From: Lathyrus oleraceus
Taxonomy: Eukaryota > Streptophyta > Magnoliopsida > Fabales > Fabaceae
DNA: 64,000 bases
Direction of reading: 5' to 3'
Assembly (NCBI RefSeq): GCF_024323335.1
Contig: NC_066580.1
Span: 437,839,851-437,903,850 of the forward strand
The notes below the pieces were generated by a model. That model was not told the DNA's origin. It made no database searches and saw only the letters and a program-made list of their open reading frames with translations. A program made the translations under genes and the position numbers. This document shows positions 33,438 through 44,700 of this stretch, piece by piece. The number at the start of each line of letters is the position of its first letter. The first letter of the stretch is position 1.

Positions 33438-36400
33438 TGTAACACCTCAAAATTTGCCCTCTTCTCTTGGGACTAGCATTAACATTGTACATATCATTTT
33501 AGGTCATTAGGCATTGCATATCATGTGGTTACATTGTGCAAGCTATCTTCCCAAGTCTTGACCAGGAGATGAGGAAGTCAAAGTGCAAGCCTAGGGTTTA
33601 CTGACTGATCATTGGCCATCTGAGGATTGGACTGTGAATTAGGGTTTTTTGTGATGCTCAAAGGGTATTGGTCTTCATCTTGATTGCAATGATACATCAT
33701 CATCATTATGGTTGGGTTTCATCAGGAGATGGAGGCAGATTCCTTGAGATTAGGGTTTTGACCACTGGTCAACCCTAATCAGTTGTATTGGGCCAATCAG
33801 GGCATAATCAGGAGATGGGGTTTATGATGGATATGGGGTTCATTCTATGGTTATATTGTGCTTATTAAGGCTAGGGTTTCACCCTTGGGCCATTTCAGTT
33901 GAAGATTGGAGCTCAGATTGATCTATGCATTGCCAAATCCATCTATCAGTTGAAAAAGTCAACTGTGGTCAACTGTACATGATCTGATGGATTTGGAGGT
34001 GGAAATGAGTTGGATACACTTCATTCATGTTGGAACAAGTGTTATATGACATCTCAAAGCTCAAGAATGAACAAAATCAAGTCAGAACAAAAACTGCCAA
34101 AAATAGAAAGTGACTTGTAATGGAAGTTTCCAAAAATGGAAAGTTTTGGACCTCAAAGCCACGTGTCCAAGGAAGCTTCAAATGAAAAATTGTTCAACAT
34201 GAAAGTTGTAGATCTTGTTCTCACCTTTCCAAAAAGTCCAAGAACTTGAAAATCCCATGTATGGTTGGAAAATTATGGCTCAGTGAAATTCAAAAATGAC
34301 CCATAATCAGGAGGCCATAATTTCCACATGGTTTGTCCAAATTGCAAGTTCTTTATATGCACAAACTCCATTTGACATGTACTTTCATGGTGCATAATTG
34401 GATTTTCTCAAAAGTGGTCAATGCAAAAAGTCACTTTTCAACTGGACAGTTAAAATGGACCAAGGGCAAAATTGTCCAACTTTTGAAATAATTGGAATTT
34501 TTGAGTGGGAATTTTTGCTACACCTCACAAATGGTATTTGAAATTTGTTGGAATCATCATTTCATGCCTAAGGTTTGTGGTTTGGAATTTGACTTGAAAA
34601 ATGAAAGTGCAAAAATGGATAAAGTGCAATCACAAGGTGAAAATGAGAATGGTGCATCCAATGAGAGTGAGACAAGTTGCTACAGCTCACACATGTCATT
34701 TAGAGAGTGTGTGAGCTGTCCATGAGCTGGCATTGGCTTGTATGTGAAAAGACCATTTTGTCCCTTACTTGAAATTAAGCATTTTCACTAATCAAAGGCA
34801 TTTGGTTAATTATATGGTTAAGTGATGATTAAGCACACATATATATTCCTAATCACATGATAATCATAACAGAAAATCATTTCACCAAAAACCAGATCTG
34901 AAAACTCTCCAATTCTCTCAATTTCCTCAAGAACACAAAACCTTCAACTTCATCAAACTTCATCAATTGTTGATCAATCTTCGAGTTTCTTTTTGATTTG
35001 AACTCCTCTCATCATCATCTCAAACTGTTTTTGGTCATTGGAGCACAAGAAGTGGTGATTCGCAGCTGTCCAAAAGTGCATCATTCATGGTGAATCTTGA
35101 ATTCGAGCATTAGAAGCCACTACATTCGAATCCAACTCTTCTACTCACCTTCCACGAGCATATACTACACCTGTTTGGAGCAAAAACGCACGAATTCATC
35201 CCGGTCAACACTGCCATTGCCAGGTTTTGCATTTTTACGAATCTCAAGTTATGCTTAATGCTTATGTGCGTTTTAAAGTGTATGTCATGTAGATCATTGT
35301 GATGTTTGTAGTTTTGCAAATAGATGACTGTAGGCTAAGAAATCTGGATTGGAAGTTTTGTAACCAAACCCTAACATGATCGATCTGAGAGATTAAGGAA
35401 CAATTGGACAAAATTAGGTTGATATTTGGATTGTGTGTAGAAAGACGGTTCTAACGAGTATACGCATGTTAATTTTCGTTGAGTTTTGGTGTTCATCATG
35501 TTTATGCCATTTCTGGAAAATCTGGGGAAGAAGAAGACGAATTCTGGACATTTAGGAGTGTTTGATCTTGAATCCGGTTTGAATTTTTGAATAACGCGTT
35601 TCCCGCTCCCGCCTCACGTAATTACGAATGTGCCATTGTCAAATTTCAATTAATTTAATTAATTCATAAAAAATCCTAAAAAATCATTAACACCTTAGAA
35701 AATTCACCAAAAATCATAGAAAATTCAGAAAAATGTGAAAATTTTTGTGTTGACTTTCTTTTTGAATGTAGAATTTTTTTGACCTATTGATGGAAGTTGT
35801 GCATGGTAGAAAATATGTTTGACCTAGGGATGTTTCACATATGTGCATTTTTGATACATTGTGCCAAATTCAATGTGAAATTCTCATGCTTACAAAGAAA
35901 TTCTTGAAATTTTTTGTGATGATTGTGGTCTGGTTGATGCTTATTTACATGTAAATTTCATGAATTTTTGATACCTGATCATTGAGTTATGAATTTTGGA
36001 ACTTAGGTGTGACAATTTGTGTCACACCTCATTATGTCAATTTGCTGGATTTTTTTGAGTGACCTATACTTGTTGGATTAATGTGAAATTTTGCATGATG
36101 TTTGATTAACATGTTAAGAGGTTATGTGAATTTTTGTGGAATTTTACATTGCATTTTCAAATTGATTGCTATTTTTCATCTCTGTTGGTCAATTGTGCAA
36201 AATCATGTGACACATGTTTGAATATTTGATGTGAAATGCTCATATGGTATTGAATGATCATGAAATTTGATATGCTTGTAATAGACACATGATGTGACAT
36301 CCCTGTTTTGGTCTCATCCATTTCTTTATTGTCTTCATGGATTTATGAATTTTTGAAGTGGATGCATATGTTGATGTTGTGATTTGGAGCATGTAACTGT

Positions 36401-38413
36401 GTCTGTTTTGTTGATTTTTATTGACATGGTTCCCTTTGCCCAATTAAGCTGAAATTTGGTGTGCTAGACCTAGGATGTGTCCTGTTTAGGTGTAATTTAT
36501 TTGAGATTTTTTGGATTTGTTTTGATATGTATTTGAATGCAATAGTTCTGTTTGCATGTTTGGTGCTTCATTTGAACTAATTTGCCTTGTTTTGTGCATA
36601 ACATGAACATGATGAGTGATATAAACATGAGACTAATGGTGTTTGCTCTTGTTTGACATTAATTTGACTTTGGTTGGTGAATACCTTGCTGTTTAGGAAT
36701 TTTTCTTGCCTTTGGACCCTAGGCTTAGCCTAGTGGTCTTGTTGCTAATATTTGCTTGATTTTTCAGGATCAAAAGCATAATGCACATGGAGAATGAATC
36801 AAGTTAAATACAATTGATGTTGTTTGATGTTTGTACACTAACATAACATTGTTTTGTAGGTTGTGAAGTTTGGGATTGAGCTTTGAGCTTGCTTTGTTGT
36901 GCATTGATCTGTATAGATTAACTGATTGAACTTTTGCTGTTTAGTTTTGTCTGTCTGAGTACTAACTGTGTTTGACTGTTTCCAGGTACTTTTAGTTGCT
37001 CAGTTCCTTGTGAACTTTTGCTTTGCTTTGCTTAAGCAACTTGCATTGAGGTATAACTTCCTAACTTCATGTAGTCTGGAGACCCGGCTGTTACCGGGCC
37101 GGGCAAATAAATGTCTGAAGTCCTCCTTAAGAGGCGATGATTGTGATTGTTTAATTTTGTGCCAAGCAGGTGAAAGTCCTTTAAATAAGGCAATTGGTGG
37201 AAGTTAGGGATAAGCAATCTATCCCCCACTATTCAGTTGAGTCTTCTCCTTGCTCCCATTACATGGTTGTAGCATTGAGATCACAAGCCCAAGATCCGTG
37301 CAGTGCACATTGTGTCAGAGTCTCTGAGTATAGAAGGGTTCCCCCATTCTGGACCCATGCTCATTTGTCAGAAGCTCTCCCTGGTTAGGGATAAGAGCTG
37401 TGAGGTCTGATCCTCACTTCATCCTTTCATCTGCTTCACCTTAGCCTCGTAATGGCAAGGTTAAGAGCAAACACAGCCCGTACAGACGACTTGCTGAGGC
37501 AGTCAAACCATTGTGTGAGCCACTTGTTTGGTTATAGTGCGTGCTATGTGGATATCTGTTTGAGATGCTTGTTCTCATTTGATGTATGCTTGAATTATTC
37601 TGTATGCTTGTGTGCTTGCTTCTTTCCTGGATAGGAGTAGTTTGCTTATGCAAGTAGGATAGAAAACTGAACTTAGGGACGACTTTGCATGACAACATCT
37701 AGGCTCGAGTCGTAGTCTCCCTAGTGTTGTGTCTCCTTCTGTTCTGGCTAGTAATTCAGTCCCTTTCAGGGGAACTACATCGCCCTGATCCTTGTTCCAG
37801 ACGAGGTATGTAGGCAGGTGGTCGTGCGAGACCACTCCGGGCAACCTTTTTCTTTTTTGTGTGTGTTTACTTGTTATCTGATTGTGTGTTTGGTTCGGAT
37901 GCCGACGTAAGCCCAGTGATTGGCGGTCGGGCTCCACGTTTGCCGTTTTGTGCGTGTTTTGGTTCGGATGCTGACGTAATTCCATCGAGTGGTTGTCGGG
38001 CTCCCTGTTTGCCATCTGTTTGTGCGTTTTGTGTTGTTTGGCGTGCGTAAGCCGAACTACAGTGGCTCTGATTCTTGTTCCAGACAAGATATGTAGGCAT
38101 AGGATGCGACATCCTATCGAGCTCCCTTCTCTTAACCCCACCTGCGTTCCCTTGTGTGTGTGTGTGATGTTTAGCAACCTATTCTTTATTTTAGAACGTG
38201 GATCCCGTCGAGTACGACGGACGTGAGGGGTGCTAATACCTTCCCCTTGCGTAACCGACTCCCTTACCCTTTCTCTTTGGTCGCAAGACCTTTTCCTTTC
38301 CAGGTTTCTCTGAGCGTTTCCTTTCCCTATCTTGGGATAAATAACGCGCAGTGGCGGCTCTGTGTTGTGTTTTTATTTGAGTCCCGCCGGTTGTTTTTTT
38401 CGAGGATGCGACA
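33438..38413 (+). repeat. Ogre-A 5' LTR
   Basis: 4976 bp from TGTAACACC to GATGCGACA. A TATA-like TATATATT lies at 34840-34847. The 3' 1.4 kb has the same landmarks as Ogre-B: the CCCGG/CCGGG hairpin near 37084, duplicated GGTTCGGATGCYGACGTAA units at about 37892 and 37961, a GTGGTC/GACCAC hairpin near 37818, and the GCGAC-loop hairpin at 38099-38117. No gene is supported inside. Confidence 0.96.
38099..38117 (+). other. LTR hairpin with GCGAC loop (Ogre-A 5' LTR)
   Basis: ATAGGATGCGACATCCTAT: a perfect 7-bp stem with loop GCGAC. The flanks GC and CGAG and the loop equal those in Ogre-B (5413-5431), while stem pairs 4, 6 and 7 differ with pairing kept. The 3' LTR copy is at 56609-56627. It is preceded by TATGTAGGC, which also precedes the GTGGTC/GACCAC hairpin about 290 bp upstream, so the two look like diverged tandem copies. 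Confidence 0.6.
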
Positions 38414-38415
38414 GC

Positions 38416-38433
38416 TGGCGACTCCACTGGGGA
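38416..38433 (+). other. Primer binding site, Ogre-A
   Basis: TGGCGACTCCACTGGGGA, two bases after the LTR end. Only the first nine bases (TGGCGACTC) and the last TGGGGA agree with Ogre-B. Ogre elements are reported to use tRNA-Arg; the exact isoacceptor was not checked. Confidence 0.85.
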
Positions 38434-39500
38434 TGGCTTAAAGATGTTGACCTATGCTGGTCCATCGTCCCTAAGCGAGTCCTTCCTAGCGTTTTAGGAT
38501 TAGTTTGGGTTGCTTATTATGTGTTATTTATTGCATTTACTATTCTAACCAGCGTGTATCTATATTTGCATTAATGTCTGCATGCATCATACTATCATGT
38601 TGTTGCCGTCCTCTATGCAGGTGGTTCCTCTGTGTGGGGTGGGTGTTCGGAGTGGGGCTAAAACCCAGGCCCGAGTATACACCTAGGACTAGTGTGGTCT
38701 CATGTCGCCTCTTTCATGTTAGGTCAACATGTGCCTGGCGGCGTGATGTACCACAAGCCGGACGAGGTTCATTTGATAGTGCTTTCCTCTGTGGAGTATC
38801 CACTTTGGCTTAGTTACTTCATCTGAGCTGTTGACTCTGGTGACCGATCATTTCCCGGATTTTTGGTTTAGACGATCTCAGGAGAGCTGCAATGGCACAC
38901 CCGAAAGGGCAAACCCATTGAGTATCTCTGCCCGATTGTCGAGACTATTGTCCGCCTTAGGATGACCTGTTTAGAATTTACCTGTGAGGGGAGGGAGATT
39001 CTTTCAGATGCATGTTCAGATGGTGACTCAGATGGTGACTTTTTGTTCCATGGGTCTTATTTATAAGTCGGATTTATGGCCGTTTATTTCAGAGACACCG
39101 GAGTGCTGTCCGTGATTTATCAGTGGGGATCCGTTTATTTCAGGATTCCCCGGGCCGAGATATTTATCAGTGGGGATCCGTTTATTTCAGGATTCCCCGG
39201 GCCGATTCAGATGGTCGCGAATGTCTGCTCAGAGATTGATGATGATGATGATGATGTATCTTTCTTCCGTTTATTTCGGAACCCGTGGGTCAGATTTGTG
39301 ATTGTACACTTCTCAGATGGTTGTGATCAGTTCAGAGACCAGATTCAGTGCAGATGATCAGATGGCTTGGAGGATGGCAACGCATTGCATTCATTCATCA
39401 GCATCATTACATTTTGCATTAATTGCATCTAACACATGTTTACCCATATGCAGGGACATTTTTGATCGAGATCCTGGTTGAGAGATTTCTTTGCTCAGAG
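38434..39500 (+). other. Ogre-A leader
   Basis: About 1.07 kb between PBS and ORF1. It has a 47-bp tandem duplication (39121 and 39168, CAGTGGGGATCCG...) and a GATGATGATG run at about 39237-39256. CCCATATGCAG at 39442-39452 looks like a possible splice acceptor just before ORF1. The ORF1 frame is open upstream to about 39423 but without an ATG. No separate gene. Confidence 0.7.
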
Positions 39501-41222
39501 ATGAGGACCGGTTTGAAGCCCGATGTTGTCTACAGTTTCTTCGATCCTGAGGTTGGTGTGCTGAAGGAGATGATAGCATTGATTACTCCCGACCATGTGG
39601 GGATGTTCAGAGAGGCATACGGTAGTATCCTGAAGATGGTTTTCAGACTCACTGACAGTGATAGGAGTGTCGTTCATACTCTTCTCCAGTTCTATGACCC
39701 GGGGTTGAGGTGCTTTGTATTTCCAGACTATCTGTTGGGACCTCTGATGGAGGATTATGTTAGCATCCTGGGTATTCAGATCCGTGATCAGATTCCTTTC
39801 CACGTCACTAGATCAGAGCCAGATGTCCTTGGGATTTCACGTGCTCTTTATTTGAGTCCGGAAATGGTCAAGGAAGGATTGAAGGAAAAGGGGAAGTTAC
39901 CTGGATTTCATTTGAGTTTCTTGGAGGCTAATGCCAAGGAACATGCTGCTATGGGTAACTGGAAGACTGTTTATGCTCTGATTGCTGTGAGCATTTATGG
40001 GATTGTTCTGTTTCCTAATCAGAAGAATTTTGTGGACCATAATGCTATCAGGTTGTTCATGCAGAGAAACCCTATTCCTACTCTGATTGGAGATGTTTAC
40101 TACTCAGTGCATAACAGGAATGAGAAGAGGCGTGGTGGCTTGATCAGATGCTGTTCTCAGTTGCTCTTCCGATGGTTTATGGGGTATTTGCCTTCTCGAG
40201 GTGCCTTTGCTCATATTGATCCCAGTGTCAAGTGGTCCTTCAGGTTGATGGGTTTGCGGGCTGATGATATTGCTTGGACTCATAATGGTTTGGCTGGAAG
40301 AGATTTTATATGCAGTTGTGGGAGTTTACCTAATGTGCCTTTGGTGGGAGTTCAGGGTTGCATTAATTACAACCCAATGCTTCTCAGGAGACAGATGGGG
40401 TTTGCTGTAGAGGGTTCTCCTCTCGGGCGAGAGATTCAGGAGTCCTTTTATTTCCCGATAGATGGTAACCAAACCAAGCTGAGGCAAGTGTTGGATGAGT
40501 GGCGAGATATTCAGAGGAAGGGTAAGGTTCCTTATGGTAAAGTCAACAGTCGGTATTTTCCTTTGTTTGAGGATTGGTTGCGGAAGAGGATTGAAGCTAC
40601 ATTTCTACCATTTCCTGGAGGTGATCCTGTGTGTCCCATGATTGAGGGTCCAAGTGCTTCTGTCAGCATGGAGGAATTCCTTGAGATGAAGAGGGCCAGA
40701 GACCAATTACTTGCAGAGAAAGCTGAATTGGAGAGAAGTGTTGCTCGTTTTCAGGCAGCTAATCAGGAGATCAAAGTAAAGATGGAAGATCAAGACAAGC
40801 GACATGCCTTGGAGGCCAAGCGCTTTGAGATGGATACTGCCTATTATGGGAAGATTAGTCAAGCATTGGCATCGTCCAACAGGGAGCACGACATCACTAA
40901 GGATAAGCTGTTCAGAGCGTCGAAAGTTATTGAAGATGAGAAGAGAAGGCAAATCTTGGTGAAGGATCAGAGAGATGACAGAGTCAGAAGTCTCATTGCT
41001 GAGTGGGAGGCAAAGCTGAAGGTCAAGGAGTCAGAGAATCTGAAGATCACCGCTGAGAGAGATCACTACATGGCTGAGAGAGATCACTACTTCAGGCAGA
41101 TGAAGATTCATCAGAAGGAAGTTGGAAGACTGCAGCAGGAGAATACCGAGCTCAGGTTCGCCGCAGAGTTCGCGAGGATGGAAGATGAGATAGGACCATC
41201 TGTGGGACCCTCATCGAGCTAG
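39501..41222 (+). CDS. Ogre ORF1 protein, function unknown
   Basis: A 573-aa frame from the first in-frame ATG; the frame extends 78 bases further upstream without one. Such an extra ORF before gag is a hallmark of Ogre elements, and its role is not established. Residues about 1-385 form a globular part rich in aromatic residues that resembles plant proteins annotated with a domain of unknown function (DUF7745-like, from memory). Residues about 390-565 are highly charged with heptad-like spacing (MEEFLEMKRARDQLLAEKAE onward), predicting a long coiled coil. A duplicated ERDHYMAERDHYF segment lies near residues 527-540. No signal peptide, membrane segment or catalytic motif was seen. It is fully deleted in Ogre-B, so it is not needed in cis. 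Confidence 0.9.
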   Translation: MRTGLKPDVVYSFFDPEVGVLKEMIALITPDHVGMFREAYGSILKMVFRLTDSDRSVVHTLLQFYDPGLRCFVFPDYLLGPLMEDYVSILGIQIRDQIPFHVTRSEPDVLGISRALYLSPEMVKEGLKEKGKLPGFHLSFLEANAKEHAAMGNWKTVYALIAVSIYGIVLFPNQKNFVDHNAIRLFMQRNPIPTLIGDVYYSVHNRNEKRRGGLIRCCSQLLFRWFMGYLPSRGAFAHIDPSVKWSFRLMGLRADDIAWTHNGLAGRDFICSCGSLPNVPLVGVQGCINYNPMLLRRQMGFAVEGSPLGREIQESFYFPIDGNQTKLRQVLDEWRDIQRKGKVPYGKVNSRYFPLFEDWLRKRIEATFLPFPGGDPVCPMIEGPSASVSMEEFLEMKRARDQLLAEKAELERSVARFQAANQEIKVKMEDQDKRHALEAKRFEMDTAYYGKISQALASSNREHDITKDKLFRASKVIEDEKRRQILVKDQRDDRVRSLIAEWEAKLKVKESENLKITAERDHYMAERDHYFRQMKIHQKEVGRLQQENTELRFAAEFARMEDEIGPSVGPSSS

Positions 41223-41745
41223 ATCTTTCATTTGTATTGGATTACCGTCAGGCTTGTTGACGGAATTCACTTGTCTGTATTTCTTCCCAATTCTGGAGGA
41301 TTGTATCTCTTTATTTGACTTGATGTATGACTATGGCACTGATTGTGCACTCTTTGGTTATGTTATGGTGATTTTTCATTCAGTGATTGGTTTTCAAGCT
41401 TTATTTGCTTTACTGTATGCACTCGCACAAGCACACACATGGTTGGGGGTATCATGCCGAATCACATATCTCCGAGCCACACGATGAAATCAAATGCTGA
41501 ATGACTGAATATTGATGCCGGATTATTATCTGTCTCAGTGATGCCAGGATCGAGAGACAAAGTGTTCTTCATATGGATAGACACTGCATTCATGCATTGA
41601 TCATAATAACTGTGTTTTATTTTGCAGGTGTTTGTTACTAACGTGCTTGTTTGTGACAGGAATCATTGCTCGCGCTCGAAGAACGGTACCTTTGCACTCA
41701 ACACGCCCTCACAGATATTATACCAGAAGAAATACTCCCAGACTC
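41223..41745 (+). other. Spacer between ORF1 and gag, Ogre-A
   Basis: About 520 bp. TTTTGCAG at 41620-41627, then a 32-base segment ending GTGACAG, precede GAATCATTGCTCG. In Ogre-B the same GAATCATTG follows TTTTGCAG directly. Either AG could be a splice acceptor for a subgenomic gag message. The gag frame is open from 41632 but its first ATG is 41746. Confidence 0.55.
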
Positions 41746-44700
41746 ATGGAGCTTCCCAGCGCAGATATGCTCGAGCTGAAAAATAAAATGAATGAGCTGA
41801 TCAACATAATGCAAGGCTTTGCAGTTGGTCAGAAAGCGTTAGCAGACAAAGTTGAAAAGCTCGAGCGGGCTTCTGCAGCAAACAGTGGGGTTAACCTGGA
41901 TGGAGTCTCCAACCAGGGGCAAGGGTCCCGAGACGGTGGAAAGAGGACGATTGTGGGCCTTGTGAATAATGCTGGTGGTTTCGGCGATGCTGTTGGTCAA
42001 CCTGGGCCGGGTCAGAATCAGAAGGATAATTTTGTGCCTCCATTCTACGGATTCGATGAAGATCAGGAGGAAGATAGAGAGGCTGATCAGTTCTCGATGA
42101 AGAACGAACCGTTTGTGCCTTACAATGCTCCACCTCAGAACAAGGAGATTCAGCTGCTGGCTGAGAAGATAAAGGTCTTTGAGAGTTATGCCACGCCCGG
42201 GGTGGTGAATATGTCTAACATGGGGCTGGTAGATGGGATTGTGATCCCACAGAAGTTCAAGGCGCCCAGTTTTGACAAATATAACGGGAGTTCTTGCCCA
42301 GAGACGCACTTACAAGCTTTTGTTCGCAAGATCTCTGCGTACACGGCAGATCAGAAGTTGTGGATGTACTTCTTCCAGGACAGCCTGTCCGGAGGCTCCC
42401 TGGAATGGTACACTAAGCTGAAATCTTCTGATATAAAGAGTTGGCAGGATCTTGGAGATGCTTTCTTCAAGCAGTACCAGTTCAACGCTGACATGGCTCC
42501 GAGCCGTACCCAGCTGCAGGGTATGTCTCAGAAGCATAATGAGGGATTCAAGGAGTATGCTCAGCGGTGGAGAGAACTGGCTGCAAGGGTGCAACCTCCG
42601 CTTGTGGATCGTGAGATGTCTGACTTGTTCATGGGGACCCTGCAGGGGCCGTTTGCAGAAAGAATGGTGGGTTGCCCTGTCACCAATTTCTCTGATATTG
42701 TGGTGGCAGGGGAAAGAATAGAAAGTTGGTTAAAGCTGGGTAAGATTCAGGGTACTGCGTCTGCATCTTCTTCCGGTTCAAAGAAGCCATTCGGTAATGG
42801 TGGGCAGAGGAAAAAGGAAGGAGACACCAGCGCTGTTTATACTCAACGTGGACCCAGTAGGGACCGTTACTTCCAGCACAATGCTGCAGTAACCATTCCT
42901 GCTGAGTCTCAACCTGCACCGCAACAACAGCAGCAACAGCAACAGAGACAACCCTTTCAGCAGAGGCAGCAAAGGGCTGGTTATCAAGTTCGGGGCAGAG
43001 CACAGGATCGTCAATTTGATAGGCCTCCGGTGACCTATGCCTTCTTGTTCAAGAAACTGGCAGATTTGGGCCTAGTGCAAACCAGAACTCTGGCACCTTT
43101 GAGACCTGATCAAAGGCCAGCTAGCTATGATGAGAATGCAAAGTGTGAATTCCACTCAGGTGCGCCTGGGCATAACATTGAGAACTGTAAAGCTTTTAAG
43201 CACACAGTTCAGGATTTAGTGGATTCCAAGGCCATTAATTTTGCTCCATCTCCCAACGTCAATGCTAATCCCATGCCCGCGCATGGTCAGAGGGGGGTGA
43301 ATGCCATTTCTGCGGAAAATAGAATTGGGCTGTCTGATGTTGATCAGTTGAAGACACCTTTGGCTGAGGTCAAGAGGCAGTTGTTGAAGAACGGGGTTTA
43401 TCCGGGCTGCGGCCGCGTGTGTGCTGAGTGCACTGTTTCTGTGAATGGTTGTGAGCTTCTGCGGAAGTGTGTCCAGGGTCTGATGGACAGTGGTAATATT
43501 ATGATTGAGAGGGCTGATGAAGAAAAAGGGGAGGTCTCCACCATAACCATTTATTACGACCCGGTGGATTTGTCTAACCTTAGCGAGGAGGCTCCAGTTA
43601 CCATCACGGTACCTGGGCCAATTCCCTACGACAAAGATGATGCCGTGCCGTGGCATTATGGTGGGGAAGTGTACTGTAACGGGGAGAAGTTGGAAGAGCA
43701 GACTGCAAGTGAAACCACCGTGCTAAAGGTGGATAATGCCGGTCCCAGCGGTTTCACTCACAGCGGTAGGCTGTTTGCTCCTGATGCATTGAGGAGAGGG
43801 GAGGAAGAAAAAGATAAAAAAGAAAAGGCCGAGGCTTTAGCCAGGGCAAAGGGAAAGTCTGTGGTTGAGAATGGAGGTACTCCTGTGGTGACACCGGCGC
43901 CTGCGGGGTCGGACAACAAATTTGATGATGAGGCTGAAGAGTTCTTAAGAATCATCAAAAAGTCGGAGTACAAATTGGTTGATCACTTACAGCAGACTCC
44001 GTCCAAAATCTCAATTCTTTCATTGTTGCTGAGCTCAGAGGGGCATAGGGAGGCCTTATTGAAAATTCTGAAGAAGGCTTATGTTCCTCAGGAGATCACT
44101 ATTAATCAGCTAGAGACGATCGTATCCAATGTGCATGCTAGCCATGGGTTGGGCTTTACGGATATGGACCTGACAGTGGACGGCAGAAATCATAATCGGG
44201 CGCTACACATAGCGATGGAATGCAAAGGAGCCGTGCTTTCGCATGTGCTGGTTGATACCGGCTCCTCATTGAATGTGTTGCCAAAGAAAGCCTTGGCAAA
44301 GCTCAACTGTGATGGGCTGATTTTGACCCCGACTGATCTGATTGTGCGGGCATTTGATGGGTCTAAAAGGGCCGTGTTCGGGGAGGTTGAATTGCCGGTG
44401 AAGATTGGCCCAGAGGTGTTTAAGTCCACATTTTATGTCATGGATATTCAGCCAGCATACAGTTGCCTGTTGGGTCGCCCATGGATTCATGCTGCGGGAG
44501 CAGTTACCTCGACTTTGCACCAGAAGCTGAAATATGTCTGGGGAGGTCAGGTTGTCACTGTTTGTGGAGAGGAGGACATTTTTGTCAGCCACCTGTCTTC
44601 GTTCAAGTATGTGGAGATGGATGGAGAAATATGGGAGACGCCTAGCCAGGCATTCGAAACCGTCAAGGTGGAGAATGCTCTGTTCGCGAAGCAAGAAGAA

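Noticed and set aside
37575..38177. 200-codon antisense ORF near the 3' end of the Ogre-A 5' LTR, with a similar 187-codon ORF in Ogre-B (18611-19174)
   Set aside because: The frame is shortened or broken in the matching LTR copies (56286-56687, 5174-5488) by single changes, and conservation is explained by nucleotide-level similarity and hairpins. No domain is recognisable.
41839..42309. 156-codon antisense ORF within Ogre-A gag
   Set aside because: Shadow of the gag frame; not in the place where antisense ORFs of some Tat elements are known (between integrase and the 3' LTR), and no similar frame in Ogre-B.
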